Positions 18,824 to 33,842 are shown, numbered from the stretch's first letter. The stretch: 64,000 bases of DNA from Thauera sp. 2A1 (GCF_009469595.2 NZ_SSXV01000002.1:1-64000); one strand, 5' to 3'. Notes: generated by a model not told the origin, from the letters alone. Program-made: numbers and translations.

Positions 18824-19495
18824 ATGAAGAAGATCGTCGTTGCCCTGACTGCAGTCACTTTCGCCACCAGCGGCCTGGTCGGCTGCGCCAACATGAACGA
18901 AACCCAGCGCGACACCGGGACCGGCGCCGCGATCGGCGCGATCGCCGGCGGCCTGATCGGCGCCGCGACCGGCGGCGGCAACAAGGGCAAGTCAGCCGCG
19001 ATCGGTGCGGCTGCAGGCGCGGCGCTCGGCGCAGGCGGTGGTTATCTGTGGTCCAAGCACATGCAGGAGCAGAAGGCGGCCATGGAGCAGGCCACCGCAG
19101 GTACCGGCGTCGGCGTGTCGCAGACGGCCGACAACCGCCTCAAGCTCGACATCCCGAGCGACATCTCGTTCGATACCGGCCGTTACGACGTCAAGCCCAA
19201 CATGCGCCCGATCCTGGATCGCTTCGCCACCACGCTGAACCAGAACCCGGTGACGACGGTGACCATCATCGGCCACACCGACAGCACCGGCAGCGACGCG
19301 ATCAACAATCCGCTGTCGATCAACCGTGCGAGCTCAGTACGGGATTACCTGTCCGCGCGAGGGGTGTCGGCCTCGCGCATTGCGGTCGATGGCCGCGGTT
19401 CGCGCGAGCCGGTGGCCGACAACGGGACCGCGGATGGCCGCGCCAAGAACCGCCGCGTCGAGATCTTCGTCGCCGAGGCCGCGCCGGCGCGCTGA
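18824..19495 (+). CDS. OmpA-family lipoprotein, YiaD-like
   Basis: A 223-residue outer membrane lipoprotein. The signal peptide MKKIVVALTAVTFATSG runs into a lipobox LVGC with Cys21. Residues about 35-80 are a glycine-zipper region (GAAIGAIAGGLIGAATGGG). The C-terminal OmpA domain (about 110-220) has the peptidoglycan-binding pattern IIGHTDSTGSDAINNPLSIN and NRRVEIFV. GGAGG at 18811-18815 supports ATG 18824. It probably anchors the outer membrane to peptidoglycan. Confidence 0.9.
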   Translation: MKKIVVALTAVTFATSGLVGCANMNETQRDTGTGAAIGAIAGGLIGAATGGGNKGKSAAIGAAAGAALGAGGGYLWSKHMQEQKAAMEQATAGTGVGVSQTADNRLKLDIPSDISFDTGRYDVKPNMRPILDRFATTLNQNPVTTVTIIGHTDSTGSDAINNPLSINRASSVRDYLSARGVSASRIAVDGRGSREPVADNGTADGRAKNRRVEIFVAEAAPAR

Positions 19496-19510
19496 GCATC
19501 AAGCAGTGGA

Positions 19511-19658
19511 ATCCCGGTCAAGCCCGCTTCTGCGGCACAAGGTGCCGCGCGTACCGTGCAGGAGCGGGTTCGGATTGCGCATAGAACCCCTGGTCGACCG
19601 CTCCTGCTGGGGCGGGTACCGCACGAACCGCGTAGCAGCGGGCTTGACCGCGACCGGG
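19511..19658. repeat. REP-like palindromic cluster
   Basis: CGGTCAAGCCCGCTTCTG (about 19514-19531) and its inverted partner GTAGCAGCGGGCTTGACCGC (19632-19651) flank a weaker copy at 19592-19610 (GGTCGACCGCTCCTGCTGG). The core matches the same element at 42741, 48251 and 59228. The gap between the OmpA lipoprotein and the convergent helicase holds no gene. REP elements of this type are well known in Pseudomonas. Confidence 0.7.
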
Positions 19659-19685
19659 GTGTGATCGAGTTGCCGCAGTCCGGTC

Positions 19686-22600
19686 CTATCGCACCGGATC
19701 GGGGAGCGGCGCCAGCAGCGCCGCAATGTCCGCCTCGCCGAATTTGGCCAGCGCGTTCGCATCCTCGGACAGCACGCTGGCGGCGAGTGCAGCCTTCCTG
19801 TCCTGCAGCGCGAGGATGCGTTCCTCGATGCTGCCGGCGCAGATCAGCTTGAACACGAACACCGGCTTGTCCTGCCCGATGCGGTGAGCGCGGTCGGTGG
19901 CCTGGTTCTCGGCGGCCGGGTTCCACCACGGGTCGAAGTGGATCACGGTATCGGCGGTGGTGAGGTTGAGCCCCAAGCCGCCCGCCTTCAGGCTGATCAG
20001 GAACACCGGCGCGCGACCTTTCTGGAAATCCTCCACCGGGATGCGGCGATCGCGCGTGTCGCCGGTCAGGCTCACCCAGCCGATCCGCGCGCGATCGAGT
20101 TCGGCGGCGATCAGCGCCAGCATGGTGGTGAACTGCGAAAAGATCAGGATGCGCCGCCCCTCGGCGATCAGCTCGGGCAGCATGTCCATCAGCAGCTCGA
20201 GCTTGGCGCGCTCCTTCACCTTGGCGGCTGCCGGGCTCTTCAGCAGGCGCGGGTCGCAGCACACCTGCCGCAGCTTGAGCAGCGCATCGAGGATCACGAT
20301 CTGGCTGCGCCCGAAGCCCCTGTCGGCGATCTCGCTGCGCACCTTCTCATCCATCGCGGCGCGCACTGTCTCGTAGAGGTCGCGCTGGCCACCCTCGAGG
20401 CCCACGGTACGCACGATCACCGTCTTTGGCGGCAGTTCGGCGGCCACGTCCTCCTTGCGCCGACGCAGGATGAAGGGCTTCAGGCGCACCGCCAGCAGGT
20501 CGCGGCGCACGGCGTCGCCGTGCTTCTCGATGGGCGTGCGCCAGGCCGCGTTGAACTGCTTCTGGGGCCCGAGGAAGCCGGGCAGCAGGAAATCGAACTG
20601 CGCCCACAGTTCGCCCAGGTGGTTCTCCAGCGGCGTGCCGGTGAGGCCCAGGCGGTGCCGCGCTCGCAACCGCCGGATGACCTGCGCGCCCTTGCTGGCG
20701 GCGTTCTTCACCGTCTGCGCCTCGTCGAGGATCAGCAGGCTCCACTCGCGCGCCTGCAGCGCTTCGGCGTCGCGCCAAAGCAGCGGGTAGGTGGTGAGTG
20801 CCACGTCCGCCCGCGCCGTTCCCGTCTCGAGTTCGCCCAGCCGGGAATGCCGATCGGCGCCGTGCAGGCTGACCACCTTCAGGTCGGGCGCGAAGCGCGC
20901 CGCCTCTGCCTGCCAGTTGAACACCAGCGAAGTCGGCAGGATCACCAGCGCGGGCAGGTCCAGACGGCCGGCCTGCTTGAGGGTGAGCAGATGGGCCAGC
21001 GTCTGCGCCGTCTTGCCCAGGCCCATGTCGTCCGCCAGGATGCCGGCCAGGTCGTGTTTCACCAGATGCTGCAGCCAGGCCAGGCCCTCGAGCTGGTAGG
21101 GACGAAGTTCGGCGCGGAAGCCTTTGGGCGCGGGCAGCGGCGCGATGCCGGCGGCGTCGCGCAGGCGCTGCGCCATCGCCGTGACGAGATCGCGACCGCG
21201 GCCGGGCAGGTCGAGGTCGGCCAGGCGCGGCGCGTCGAGCCGCGAAAGCCGCAAGCGTCCGTCCGGGCGGTCGAAGAGATCCACCAGTGCGCGCACCAGC
21301 GGCTTCAAGCGCCGCGCCGGGATGCGCAGGCGGCCGAGCTCGGCATGGTGCAGGATGACCGCCTCGCCATCGGCGATGTCGTCGAGCCGACCGGACAGCC
21401 AGCGCCCGTCCTCCGCGAACAGCGTGGCGAGCAGCGGCCCGAGCGCCACCGGCCGGCCTTCGACCTCGATGCCGGGGGAAATGGCGAGCCAGCCGCCATC
21501 GGTCTCGTCCACGTCCAGCACCAGCGCATCGACATCGGTGGCGTGGTGGCGGAAGTCGGCTGGCATGTCGATTTTCCAGCCTGCCGTCTGCAGTTCGGGC
21601 AGAACGTCTGCCATGAAGCCCACCCACTCGTCGGCGCTGGCCAGGCCCAGTGCGCCATCGGGAAGCGGCCGTTGGGCCCACTGGATCCGGCCCGGCGGCA
21701 CTGGGGCGAAACCCGCCCTCGTCAGCTTCGCCTGTGCAGCGTGCTCGGCTCGTGTGTCGCGGCTCACGCGCGCGCCGCGGCCGTCGGGCAGCGTGTGGAA
21801 CAGCGCTGGATCGTCGGCAGCCAGGGTCAGCGGCCCGTAACGGAAGGCGAGGGTGGCGTAATCGAACTCCGAGGTGCCATCGGGCGCGTAGCCGCGGTAA
21901 TGAGTGCCGGCGACCGGCGTCGTCGCCAGCCGCAGCACCGGCACCGGGGGGCCGCCCAGTTGCAGTGCCGGTTCGGCGCCGTGCGTGGGAGAGGGCAGCT
22001 CGGGGGTGAGTTCGGCCATCGCCTTCGCCACCAGTTCTGCTTCCACCTCGGTCAAGGGCGGCAGCGAGAGCAGCCGGTGCACGCGTTCGGGTGCCGCGTC
22101 CAGCGCGAGCGGACCGGTTTCGGCGCGCGTCGTATCCACATACCAGGGCCGCAGCAGGGTCAGCACCACGTTCGCGGGCGGGTCGCAACGTACGGTGGCG
22201 GCGCGGCGTCCGTCCGCGGTGGTGAGCCAGTCGGGCCAGCCCCGCCGCGGGCCGCCGGCGCGCAGCGGCGCACCGCTGAAGTCGCCGAAGTAGGCGCGCC
22301 CGCTTTCCGCCAGCCGCTGCATCAGTTCGTCCGCGTGGCGGCCGTCGAGCGGCAGCGCCTGCAGCGGCGCGTGATGGCGCGGACGCTGCATCCACAGCAG
22401 GCGCAGGATCTCGAGGTCGCCATCGTCGATGAAGGCGGGCGGCGCCTCGAGGGCGCGCTCGAAGTTGCTCCAGAATTCGGTGTGCCGCACCTGGCCCTGC
22501 TTGTCGAAGCGCGCCTTGAAGCAGCGCACGACCGCTGGCTGAGGGGACGCCGCGAGGAGGTAGACGAGCCCATGGACGCTGCTGCGGGCCTGCGATGTTG

Positions 22601-22973
22601 CTGCGTCCCGGACCCCTTCCGCGCTCACCGCGCCGCGCAGCGCCTCGACCCAGGCCAGCACCTGTTCGCGCGGGCGCTCGGGGCTGGCGCGCTGGCGCAG
22701 CCAGGACAGCATCATCGCCGCGACGTGCTTGCAATTGCGCCCTACCGGGCAGGTGCAGTCCGACATCAGCCGCCACAGGCCGCCACGCCCCTCGGCGACT
22801 TCCATGTAAACGCTGTACGGCGACCGCGCAGTTCCCTTGACCAGCGCCGACACACTGAAGTCGTTGCTCGACAACTGGCTGACGCGTGCGATGTAGCCCA
22901 GGCCCTTCGCGACCTCGTTCGCGCCCAGCCATTCGACGAGGGTTTTCTGGGTGATCTGGTCGAGAGCGGACAT
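19686..22973 (-). CDS. SNF2-family DEAD/DEAH helicase with N-terminal SWIM zinc finger
   Basis: A 1095-residue protein. A SWIM zinc finger lies at residues 73-83 (CTCPVGRNCKH). The C-terminal half is a Swi2/Snf2 ATPase: Walker A DDMGLGKTAQT near residue 640, Walker B ILDEAQTVKN, LTGTPLENHLGELWAQFDF, and motif VI QATDRAHRIGQ close to the C-terminus. Bacterial members of this HepA/RapA-like group are thought to remodel nucleic acid-protein complexes; their exact job is mostly unknown. ATG 22973 starts the conserved region; longer in-frame starts run into the acoR 3' end and low-complexity sequence. Confidence 0.88.
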   Translation of the reverse strand: MSALDQITQKTLVEWLGANEVAKGLGYIARVSQLSSNDFSVSALVKGTARSPYSVYMEVAEGRGGLWRLMSDCTCPVGRNCKHVAAMMLSWLRQRASPERPREQVLAWVEALRGAVSAEGVRDAATSQARSSVHGLVYLLAASPQPAVVRCFKARFDKQGQVRHTEFWSNFERALEAPPAFIDDGDLEILRLLWMQRPRHHAPLQALPLDGRHADELMQRLAESGRAYFGDFSGAPLRAGGPRRGWPDWLTTADGRRAATVRCDPPANVVLTLLRPWYVDTTRAETGPLALDAAPERVHRLLSLPPLTEVEAELVAKAMAELTPELPSPTHGAEPALQLGGPPVPVLRLATTPVAGTHYRGYAPDGTSEFDYATLAFRYGPLTLAADDPALFHTLPDGRGARVSRDTRAEHAAQAKLTRAGFAPVPPGRIQWAQRPLPDGALGLASADEWVGFMADVLPELQTAGWKIDMPADFRHHATDVDALVLDVDETDGGWLAISPGIEVEGRPVALGPLLATLFAEDGRWLSGRLDDIADGEAVILHHAELGRLRIPARRLKPLVRALVDLFDRPDGRLRLSRLDAPRLADLDLPGRGRDLVTAMAQRLRDAAGIAPLPAPKGFRAELRPYQLEGLAWLQHLVKHDLAGILADDMGLGKTAQTLAHLLTLKQAGRLDLPALVILPTSLVFNWQAEAARFAPDLKVVSLHGADRHSRLGELETGTARADVALTTYPLLWRDAEALQAREWSLLILDEAQTVKNAASKGAQVIRRLRARHRLGLTGTPLENHLGELWAQFDFLLPGFLGPQKQFNAAWRTPIEKHGDAVRRDLLAVRLKPFILRRRKEDVAAELPPKTVIVRTVGLEGGQRDLYETVRAAMDEKVRSEIADRGFGRSQIVILDALLKLRQVCCDPRLLKSPAAAKVKERAKLELLMDMLPELIAEGRRILIFSQFTTMLALIAAELDRARIGWVSLTGDTRDRRIPVEDFQKGRAPVFLISLKAGGLGLNLTTADTVIHFDPWWNPAAENQATDRAHRIGQDKPVFVFKLICAGSIEERILALQDRKAALAASVLSEDANALAKFGEADIAALLAPLPDPVR

Positions 22974-23293
22974 GCGGGCGATGGAGGTCTGTAGGTTCGG
23001 CTTGTGCGGCTGGCCGCAGAGGCCCGCGCCGGATGCTGCTGGCGTGCGGCGTGCGGCGTGCGGCGTGTGGCGGCGGGGCCGAATGTTCGCATGAATGGGG
23101 CGCGGACGCATCCGACGCCAGCCGGACGTCCGGATTCCGGACGGCAATCGCGAAAACGATCGACCTGCAGCGGCGGTGGCGGTGCTGCAGTGCCGCGTAG
23201 CTGTGCCGTGAATGCTTTCGCCCAATGTCTTCCGGGAATTTTGCGCTGCACACGCGCCGATCCGGCGCCGGCCCTGCTGTCTCCGTTTGCCAG
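22974..23293. other. Gap between SNF2 helicase and acoR, no gene seen
   Basis: The 320 bases between the two same-strand genes hold no supported coding sequence and no recognised RNA. The notable content is a 7-bp tandem repeat at 23041-23075. Confidence 0.55.
23041..23075. repeat. Short tandem repeat, 7-bp unit GGCGTGC
   Basis: GGCGTGC is repeated three times exactly, then once as GGCGTGT, then partially (GGCGG). The array lies about 70 bases upstream of the helicase start codon. Confidence 0.8.
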
Positions 23294-25336
<2,043 letters not shown>

Positions 25337-25469
25337 CGGTCTCCTCCGTTCCGGTCTCTGGTCTGCCGGAATTCCCTGGCGCACGGTCGAGCCCAACTGC
25401 CGTGCCGCGGTACTCGCTACCGTAAGTGAAGACTATGGGCGCTGGTGTGCCAAGGCAATGCGTACACGT

Positions 25470-25487
25470 GTCTCATGCGGGTGAGAC
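25470..25487. promoter_or_regulatory. Candidate AcoR upstream activating sequence
   Basis: GTCTCA (25470-25475) and TGAGAC (25482-25487) are perfect inverted arms around six bases, next to the palindrome ACACGTGT (25464-25471). They lie about 180 bases upstream of the sigma-54 promoter, the usual distance for enhancer sites. AcoR as the ligand is inferred. Confidence 0.5.
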
Positions 25488-25651
25488 GGGTGTCATCCAT
25501 GGCCGCCTCGTCGAGGCATCTGTCCGCACCCCGCAACAGGCCGAGTGGCGTGGCAGTGCGTCGACAGGATTCAGGTTTCGGCTTGCAGTGCATTGATTTT
25601 TAATTGAAATGGCGCGCTGCGCCGGCGTGTGCCGGCGATCGGTCGCTCGCC

Positions 25652-25666
25652 GGGCACGACTCCTGC
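25652..25666 (+). promoter_or_regulatory. Sigma-54 (-24/-12) promoter of the aco operon
   Basis: GGGCACGACTCCTGC matches the consensus TGGCACG-N4-TTGC with GG at 25653-25654 and GC at 25665-25666, exactly ten bases apart. Predicted transcription start is near 25678, about 23 bases before the acoX start. Confidence 0.75.
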
Positions 25667-25700
25667 GTAGGTAAGGGCATTACGCCATCCTGGAGTCAAC

Positions 25701-26816
25701 GTGGCCAGCACCGTGCAGCGCGACATCACCGTCGGCATCATCGCCAACCCGGCATCCGGGCGCGACATCCGCCGCCTCACCGCCAAGGCCTCGGTCTTTC
25801 CCACCGCCGAGAAGGCCAGCATGATCCAGCGCCTGCTGGGCCCCCTGGGGCGGCTGGGCGTGGGTCGGGTGCTGATGATGCCGGACATGACCGGCATCGC
25901 CGCGGGCGTGGTGCGCGCGGTGCAGACGCATCACGCTTCGCGCCTGCCGCCCTGGCCCAGGGTCGACTTCCTCGACTTGAAGCTCGCCGGCGACGCCTCC
26001 GACAGCGCCCGCGCTGCACGGCTGATGCATCAGGCGGGCGCGGCGCTGGTGGTGGTCCTCGGCGGGGATGGCACCCACCGCGTGGTGGCCGACGCCTGTG
26101 CCGAGCTGCCGATGGCCACCCTGTCGACCGGCACCAACAACGTTTTCCCCGATCTGCGCGAAGCCACCGTCACCGGCCTCGCCGCCGCGCTCTTCGCCAC
26201 CGGGCGGGTGGCGGCCGACCAGGCGCTGAAGCGCAACAAGCGCCTGGTGGTGAGGGTGGGCGCGCGGCGCGAGATCGCCCTCGTCGATGCCTGCGTGACC
26301 CGCCTCGACCACATCGGCGCCCGCGCGGTGTGGGATCCGGCGACCATCGTCGAGCTCTACGTGAGCTTTGCCGAGCCCGACGCCATCGGCCTGTCGGCGA
26401 TCGCCGCCGCGGTGGCGCCGGTGGCGCGGGATGCGCCGCAGGGCCTGCGGGTGTGCTGCGGCGCCGGCGGTCGCCCGGTGCTGGCGCCCATCGCGCCCGG
26501 CGTGCTCGCCGAACTGCCGGTGACGCTGGTGGAGCCGCTGCTGCCGGACATGGATTACCCGATTGCGGCGCTGCGCGGCTCCATCGCCCTCGACGGCGAG
26601 CGCGAGATCGAGCTCGGCGAAGCCAGCCAGGCTTCGCTGCGGCTCGACCTGCAGGGCCCGCTCACCCTCGACGTTCCCGCCACGCTGGCCGCTGCGGCGC
26701 GCGCGGGAGGCGGGCCGGGGCAGGCCGGACTGCCGTTTTCAGTCGCTGCGCCATCCACCAGCGGATGGGCGCATTCGGTCGATTCGACCACCCACCAAGG
26801 AAGGAGACAGACGTGA
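25701..26816 (+). CDS. acoX: Acetoin catabolism protein AcoX
   Basis: A 371-residue protein with a DAG-kinase/NAD-kinase-like fold: GIIANPASGRDIRRL at the N-terminus and VVLGGDGTHRVV with the glycine-rich nucleotide site near residue 115, then ATLSTGTNNVFP. AcoX is found in most aco operons but its reaction is not settled; an NAD kinase-like role has been proposed. GTG 25701 with TGGAG five bases upstream is the start. Its stop overlaps the acoA start. Confidence 0.92.
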   Translation: MASTVQRDITVGIIANPASGRDIRRLTAKASVFPTAEKASMIQRLLGPLGRLGVGRVLMMPDMTGIAAGVVRAVQTHHASRLPPWPRVDFLDLKLAGDASDSARAARLMHQAGAALVVVLGGDGTHRVVADACAELPMATLSTGTNNVFPDLREATVTGLAAALFATGRVAADQALKRNKRLVVRVGARREIALVDACVTRLDHIGARAVWDPATIVELYVSFAEPDAIGLSAIAAAVAPVARDAPQGLRVCCGAGGRPVLAPIAPGVLAELPVTLVEPLLPDMDYPIAALRGSIALDGEREIELGEASQASLRLDLQGPLTLDVPATLAAAARAGGGPGQAGLPFSVAAPSTSGWAHSVDSTTHQGRRQT

Positions 26817-27787
26817 CCAGCACGCTCAATCGCGAAGGCCTGCTCGAGGCCTACCGGACGATGCGCACCATCCGCGAGTTCGAGGAAAGGGTGCATGCCG
26901 ACTTTGCCACCGGTGAGATCCCCGGCTTCGTGCACCTCTACGCCGGCGAGGAGGCTTCGGCCACCGGGGTGTGCATGCACCTCGACCGCAAGGACTACAT
27001 TGCCAGCACCCACCGCGGCCACGGCCACTGCATCGCCAAGGGGGTGGATCCGGTGGGCATGATGGCCGAGATCTGGGGCAAGGCCACCGGCACTTGCAAG
27101 GGCAAGGGCGGCTCGATGCACATCGCCGATCTGTCGGTGGGCATGCTCGGCGCCAACGGCATCGTCGGCGGCGGCGGCCCGCTGATCTGCGGCACCGCGC
27201 TGGCGGGCAAGCTGCGAGGCGATCGCTCGGTGGGCGTGTGCTTCTTCGGCGACGGCGCCTCCAACCAGGGCACCATCTTCGAGGCGATGAACCTGGCTAC
27301 GGTGTGGAACCTGCCGGCGATCTTCGTGGCCGAGAACAACGGCTACGCCGAAGCCACCTCCAGCAACTACTCGGTGGCCTGCGACAACATCGCCGACCGC
27401 GCCTCGGCGTTTGGCATGCCCGGCGTGATCGTCGATGGCTTCGACTTCTTCGCTGTGCATGAAGCCGCAGGCGAGGCCATCGAGCGCGCCCGCAACGGCG
27501 GCGGCCCCACCTTGCTGGAAGTGAAGGTGTCCCGCTACTACGGCCATTTCGAGGGCGACCAGCAGCGCTACCGCGCGTCGGGCGAGGTGCAGGCCCTGCG
27601 CGAAACCCGCGACTGCCTGCTGCAGTTCCGCCGCCGCGTCACCGCCAGCGGCGAGATCGCCGACGCCCAGCTCGACGCCATCGATGCCGAAGTGAAGGCG
27701 CTGATCGACGACTCGGTGGTCAGGGCCAAGGCCGACCCCAAGCCGGCCGCCGCCGAGCTGATGACCGACGTGTACGTGAGCTACTGA
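26813..27787 (+). CDS. acoA: Acetoin dehydrogenase E1 alpha subunit (TPP-dependent)
   Basis: A 324-residue alpha subunit of the TPP-dependent enzyme that cleaves acetoin to acetaldehyde and an acetyl group. The TPP-binding motif begins at GDG (146-148) and ends at NN (175-176). STHRGHGHCIAKG and the CKGKGGSMHIADL loop match E1 alpha of the AcoA/PDH type. GTG 26813 overlaps the acoX stop as GTGA and AAGGAGA lies at 26801-26807. Confidence 0.95.
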   Translation: MTSTLNREGLLEAYRTMRTIREFEERVHADFATGEIPGFVHLYAGEEASATGVCMHLDRKDYIASTHRGHGHCIAKGVDPVGMMAEIWGKATGTCKGKGGSMHIADLSVGMLGANGIVGGGGPLICGTALAGKLRGDRSVGVCFFGDGASNQGTIFEAMNLATVWNLPAIFVAENNGYAEATSSNYSVACDNIADRASAFGMPGVIVDGFDFFAVHEAAGEAIERARNGGGPTLLEVKVSRYYGHFEGDQQRYRASGEVQALRETRDCLLQFRRRVTASGEIADAQLDAIDAEVKALIDDSVVRAKADPKPAAAELMTDVYVSY

Positions 27788-27806
27788 CAGGACCGAGGAG
27801 ACGACC

Positions 27807-28817
27807 ATGGCAAGAAAGATCACTTACCAGCAGGCCATCAACGAGGCCCTGGACCAGGAGATGAGCCGCGATCCGTCCGTGATCGTGATGGGCGAGGACA
27901 ACGCCGGTGGCGCCGGTGCGCCGGGCGAGGAGGATGCGTGGGGCGGCGTGCTCGGCGTCACCAAGGGGCTCTTCCACAAGCATCCGGGGCGGGTGCTCGA
28001 CACCCCGATTTCGGAGTCGGGCTTCATCGGCGCCGCGGTGGGGGCGGCCTGCAACGGGCTGCGTCCGGTGGCCGAGCTGATGTTCGTGGATTTCATGGGC
28101 GTGTGCCTGGACCAGATCTTCAACCAGGCGGCCAAGTTCAAGTACATGTTCGGCGGCAAGGCGCAGACGCCGGTGGTGATCCGCACCATGTACGGCGCCG
28201 GCTTCCGTGCCGCGGCCCAGCACTCGCAGTGCCTCTACAACGTGTTCACCCACATCCCGGGCCTGAAGGTGGTGGTGCCTTCCAACCCCTACGACGCCAA
28301 GGGCCTGCTGATCCAGGCGATCCGCGACAACGACCCGGTGATCTTCATGGAGCACAAGGTGCTCTACACGATGCAGGGCGAAGTCCCCGAGGAGAGCTAC
28401 ACGATTCCGTTCGGCGAGGCCAACGTGCTGCGCGAAGGCGACGACGTCACCATCGTGGCCTTCGGCCGCATGGTGAATTTCGCCAGCGAAGCGGCCGCTG
28501 CGGCGCAGAAGAAGGGCGTGCATTGCGAGGTGATCGACCCGCGCACCACTTCGCCGCTCGACGAGGACACCATCCTCGAGAGCGTGGAGAAGACCGGCCG
28601 CCTGGTCGTGGTGGACGAATCCAATCCGCGCTGCAGCATGGCGAGCGACATCGCCGCTCTGGTGGCGCAGAAGGCCTTCGGCGCGCTCAAGGCACCCATC
28701 GAGCTGGTCACTGCGCCGCACGTGCCGGTGCCGTTCAGCGACGCGCTGGAGGATCTCTACGTGCCCGGCGTGGCCCGCATCGAGGCCGCCATCATGAAAG
28801 CGAAGGAGTACAAGTGA
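27807..28817 (+). CDS. acoB: Acetoin dehydrogenase E1 beta subunit
   Basis: A 336-residue beta subunit partnering AcoA. The N-terminal pyrimidine-binding domain has [20 protein letters not shown] and [18 protein letters not shown]; the C-terminal transketolase domain has [32 protein letters not shown] upstream provides a ribosome-binding site. The stop overlaps the acoC start by one base. Confidence 0.95.
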   Translation: MARKITYQQAINEALDQEMSRDPSVIVMGEDNAGGAGAPGEEDAWGGVLGVTKGLFHKHPGRVLDTPISESGFIGAAVGAACNGLRPVAELMFVDFMGVCLDQIFNQAAKFKYMFGGKAQTPVVIRTMYGAGFRAAAQHSQCLYNVFTHIPGLKVVVPSNPYDAKGLLIQAIRDNDPVIFMEHKVLYTMQGEVPEESYTIPFGEANVLREGDDVTIVAFGRMVNFASEAAAAAQKKGVHCEVIDPRTTSPLDEDTILESVEKTGRLVVVDESNPRCSMASDIAALVAQKAFGALKAPIELVTAPHVPVPFSDALEDLYVPGVARIEAAIMKAKEYK

Positions 28818-29929
28818 TGTCGCGCATCTACACGCTCACCATGCCCAAGTGGGGCCTTTCGATGAAGGAGGGCAAGGTCAACGGCTGGCTCAGGAAGCTG
28901 GGCGATGCGGTCGCGGTCGGCGACGAGATCATCGAGGTCGAGAGCGAGAAGATCGCCGGCGGGATCGAGTCTCCGGTGGCCGGCGTGCTGCGCCGGCAAC
29001 TGGCGAAGGAGGAGGACGTGCTGCCGGTGGGCGGCCTGCTCGGCGTCATCGCCGATGCCGACGTGCCCGACGCCGAGATCGACGCGGCGGTCGACGCCTT
29101 CAACGCGAGCTTCGTGCCGCCGAGCGAGGAGGGCGAGGAAGCCGGCCCCGGCACGCAGACGGTCGATGTGGGCGGGCGCCGCATCCGCTTCCTGAAGCGC
29201 GGCTCGGGCGGCGAGCCCATGGTCCTCATCCACGGCTTCGGCGGCGATCTCAACAACTGGCTCTTCAACCACGAGGCGCTGGCGGCCGGGCGCGCGGTGT
29301 ATGCGCTCGACCTGCCGGGGCATGGCGAGTCGGTGAAGGAGGTGGGCGATGGCAGCCTGGACACGCTGGCCGGCGTGGTGCTCGGCTTCCTGGACAGCCA
29401 GGGCCTGCAGGCGGCCCATCTGGCGGGCCACTCGATGGGCGGCGCGGTGTCGCTCGCGATCGCCGGCAAGGCGCCGCAGCGGGTGCATTCGCTGACCCTG
29501 ATCTGCAGCGCGGGGCTGGGCGAGGAGATCAACGCCGGCTACATCGAGGGCTTCGTCTCCGCCGCGGACCGGCGCACGCTCAAGCCGCTGCTGACACAGC
29601 TCTTCGCCGACGAGAGCCTGGTCACCCGTCAACTGGTGGACGACATCCTCAAGTACAAGCGGCTCGAGGGCGTGGATGCGGCGCTCGCCGCGATCTCCGC
29701 TGCGCTGTTCCACGAAGGCCGCCAGAAGACGGTGCTGGCCGACCTGCCCGAGCGGCTGGGCAAGCCGGTGCTGGCGATCTGGGGCGAGGAGGATCGCATC
29801 ATCCCGGTGAAGCACGCTACCAGGGTCGCTGGCGAGGTACGCGTGGAAGTGCTGCCGGGCAAGGGGCACATGGTGCAGATGGAAGCCGCCAACGAGGTGA
29901 ACCGGCTCATCGATCACTTCCTGTCCTGA
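28817..29929 (+). CDS. acoC: Acetoin dehydrogenase E2 (AcoC): lipoyl domain plus alpha/beta hydrolase
   Basis: A 370-residue acyltransferase component. Residues 1-80 are a lipoyl domain with the lipoylated Lys45 in EVESEKIAG. After a Glu/Pro-rich linker, residues about 125-370 form an alpha/beta hydrolase with nucleophile Ser206 in GHSMGG, an acidic residue in GEEDRI and His in GKGHMVQ. This hydrolase-type E2 is typical of AcoC and differs from PDH E2. No E3 (dihydrolipoamide dehydrogenase) gene follows, so E3 must be shared with another complex. Confidence 0.93.
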   Translation: MSRIYTLTMPKWGLSMKEGKVNGWLRKLGDAVAVGDEIIEVESEKIAGGIESPVAGVLRRQLAKEEDVLPVGGLLGVIADADVPDAEIDAAVDAFNASFVPPSEEGEEAGPGTQTVDVGGRRIRFLKRGSGGEPMVLIHGFGGDLNNWLFNHEALAAGRAVYALDLPGHGESVKEVGDGSLDTLAGVVLGFLDSQGLQAAHLAGHSMGGAVSLAIAGKAPQRVHSLTLICSAGLGEEINAGYIEGFVSAADRRTLKPLLTQLFADESLVTRQLVDDILKYKRLEGVDAALAAISAALFHEGRQKTVLADLPERLGKPVLAIWGEEDRIIPVKHATRVAGEVRVEVLPGKGHMVQMEAANEVNRLIDHFLS

Positions 29930-30012
29930 AGCGGGGGCGCGGCAGGATCGAGGGGCCGGCCCCTCGCCCTGCCGCGATCTCCTGTCGCTTCGCGCCATCA
30001 GAGGAAGCCCAC

Positions 30013-30825
30013 ATGAACACGCCACAGGATTTCCCCATCGACCCGCTGCAGGTGGGCAGCCACCGCTTCCGCTCGCGCCTGCTGGTGGGCACCGGCAAGT
30101 ACCGCGACTTCGCGCAGACCCGCGCCGCCGTCGAGGCGAGCGGCGCGGAGGTCGTCACGGTGGCAGTCCGCCGCACCAACATCGGCCAGGATCCGTCCGC
30201 CCCCAGCCTGCTCGACGTGCTGCCGCCGCAGCGCTTCACCCTGCTGCCCAACACCGCGGGCTGCCATACCGCCGACGATGCGGTGCGCACCCTGCGCCTT
30301 GCCCGCGAACTGCTGGACGGTCATGCGCTGGTCAAGCTGGAGGTGCTGGGCGACTCCGAGACGCTCTTTCCCAACATGCCCGAGACCCTGGCCGCGGCGG
30401 ATCGCCTGGTGCGCGACGGCTTCGAGGTGATGGTGTATTGCTCGGACGATCCGGTGCAGGCGCGCATGCTTGAAGACATCGGCTGCGTCGCCATCATGCC
30501 GCTGGCCAGCCTCATCGGCTCGGGCATGGGCATCCTCAATCCGTGGAGCCTGGAGATCATCGTCGATCGTAGCCGGGTGCCGGTGATCGTGGATGCCGGA
30601 GTCGGCACCGCGTCGGACGCGGCCATCGCGATGGAGCTGGGCTGCGACGGCGTGCTGATGAACAGCGCGATTGCGATGGCCAGCGACCCGGTGCGGATGG
30701 CGGGGGCGATGGCCGCCGCGGTGCGGGCCGGCCGTGACGCTTTTCTTGCCGGGCGCATGCCCAGGCGTCGCTACGCCGGCAGCCCGAGTTCGCCGCTGGA
30801 AGGCGTGATCAGCGGCGACGCCTGA
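30013..30825 (+). CDS. thiG: Thiazole synthase ThiG
   Basis: A 270-residue TIM-barrel enzyme that forms thiazole phosphate from DXP, ThiS-thiocarboxylate and dehydroglycine or glycine imine for thiamine synthesis. Signatures are [22 protein letters not shown], the Schiff-base Lys108 in [24 protein letters not shown] and [15 protein letters not shown]. It is 83 bases after acoC on the same strand with no terminator seen between, so it could be part of the aco transcript. No thiS lies beside it. Confidence 0.94.
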   Translation: MNTPQDFPIDPLQVGSHRFRSRLLVGTGKYRDFAQTRAAVEASGAEVVTVAVRRTNIGQDPSAPSLLDVLPPQRFTLLPNTAGCHTADDAVRTLRLARELLDGHALVKLEVLGDSETLFPNMPETLAAADRLVRDGFEVMVYCSDDPVQARMLEDIGCVAIMPLASLIGSGMGILNPWSLEIIVDRSRVPVIVDAGVGTASDAAIAMELGCDGVLMNSAIAMASDPVRMAGAMAAAVRAGRDAFLAGRMPRRRYAGSPSSPLEGVISGDA

Positions 30826-30843
30826 TCCGGCGTGCACCACAAT

Positions 30844-30873
30844 GAAAACGGGCCGCAGATGCGGCCCGTTTTC
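30844..30873. terminator. Bidirectional intrinsic terminator between thiG and thiC
   Basis: GAAAACGGGCCGC (30844-30856) and GCGGCCCGTTTTC (30861-30873) form a perfect 13-bp stem with a four-base loop. The A-tract on one side and T-tract on the other make it a terminator in both directions, between two convergent genes. Confidence 0.85.
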
Positions 30874-30910
30874 GTTGCGCTACCGAGCTTCGTCAGCCCG
30901 GTCGGCAGGC

Positions 30911-33842
<2,932 letters not shown>

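Noticed and set aside
19884..22994. A 1036-codon open frame antisense to the SNF2 helicase
   Set aside because: Its sequence is Arg/Gln/His/Gly-rich without domains, while the other strand carries all helicase motifs.
25550..25610. Other GG/GC pairs resembling sigma-54 sites upstream of acoX
   Set aside because: The spacing between GG and GC is 8 or 9 bases rather than 10; only the site at 25652-25666 fits.
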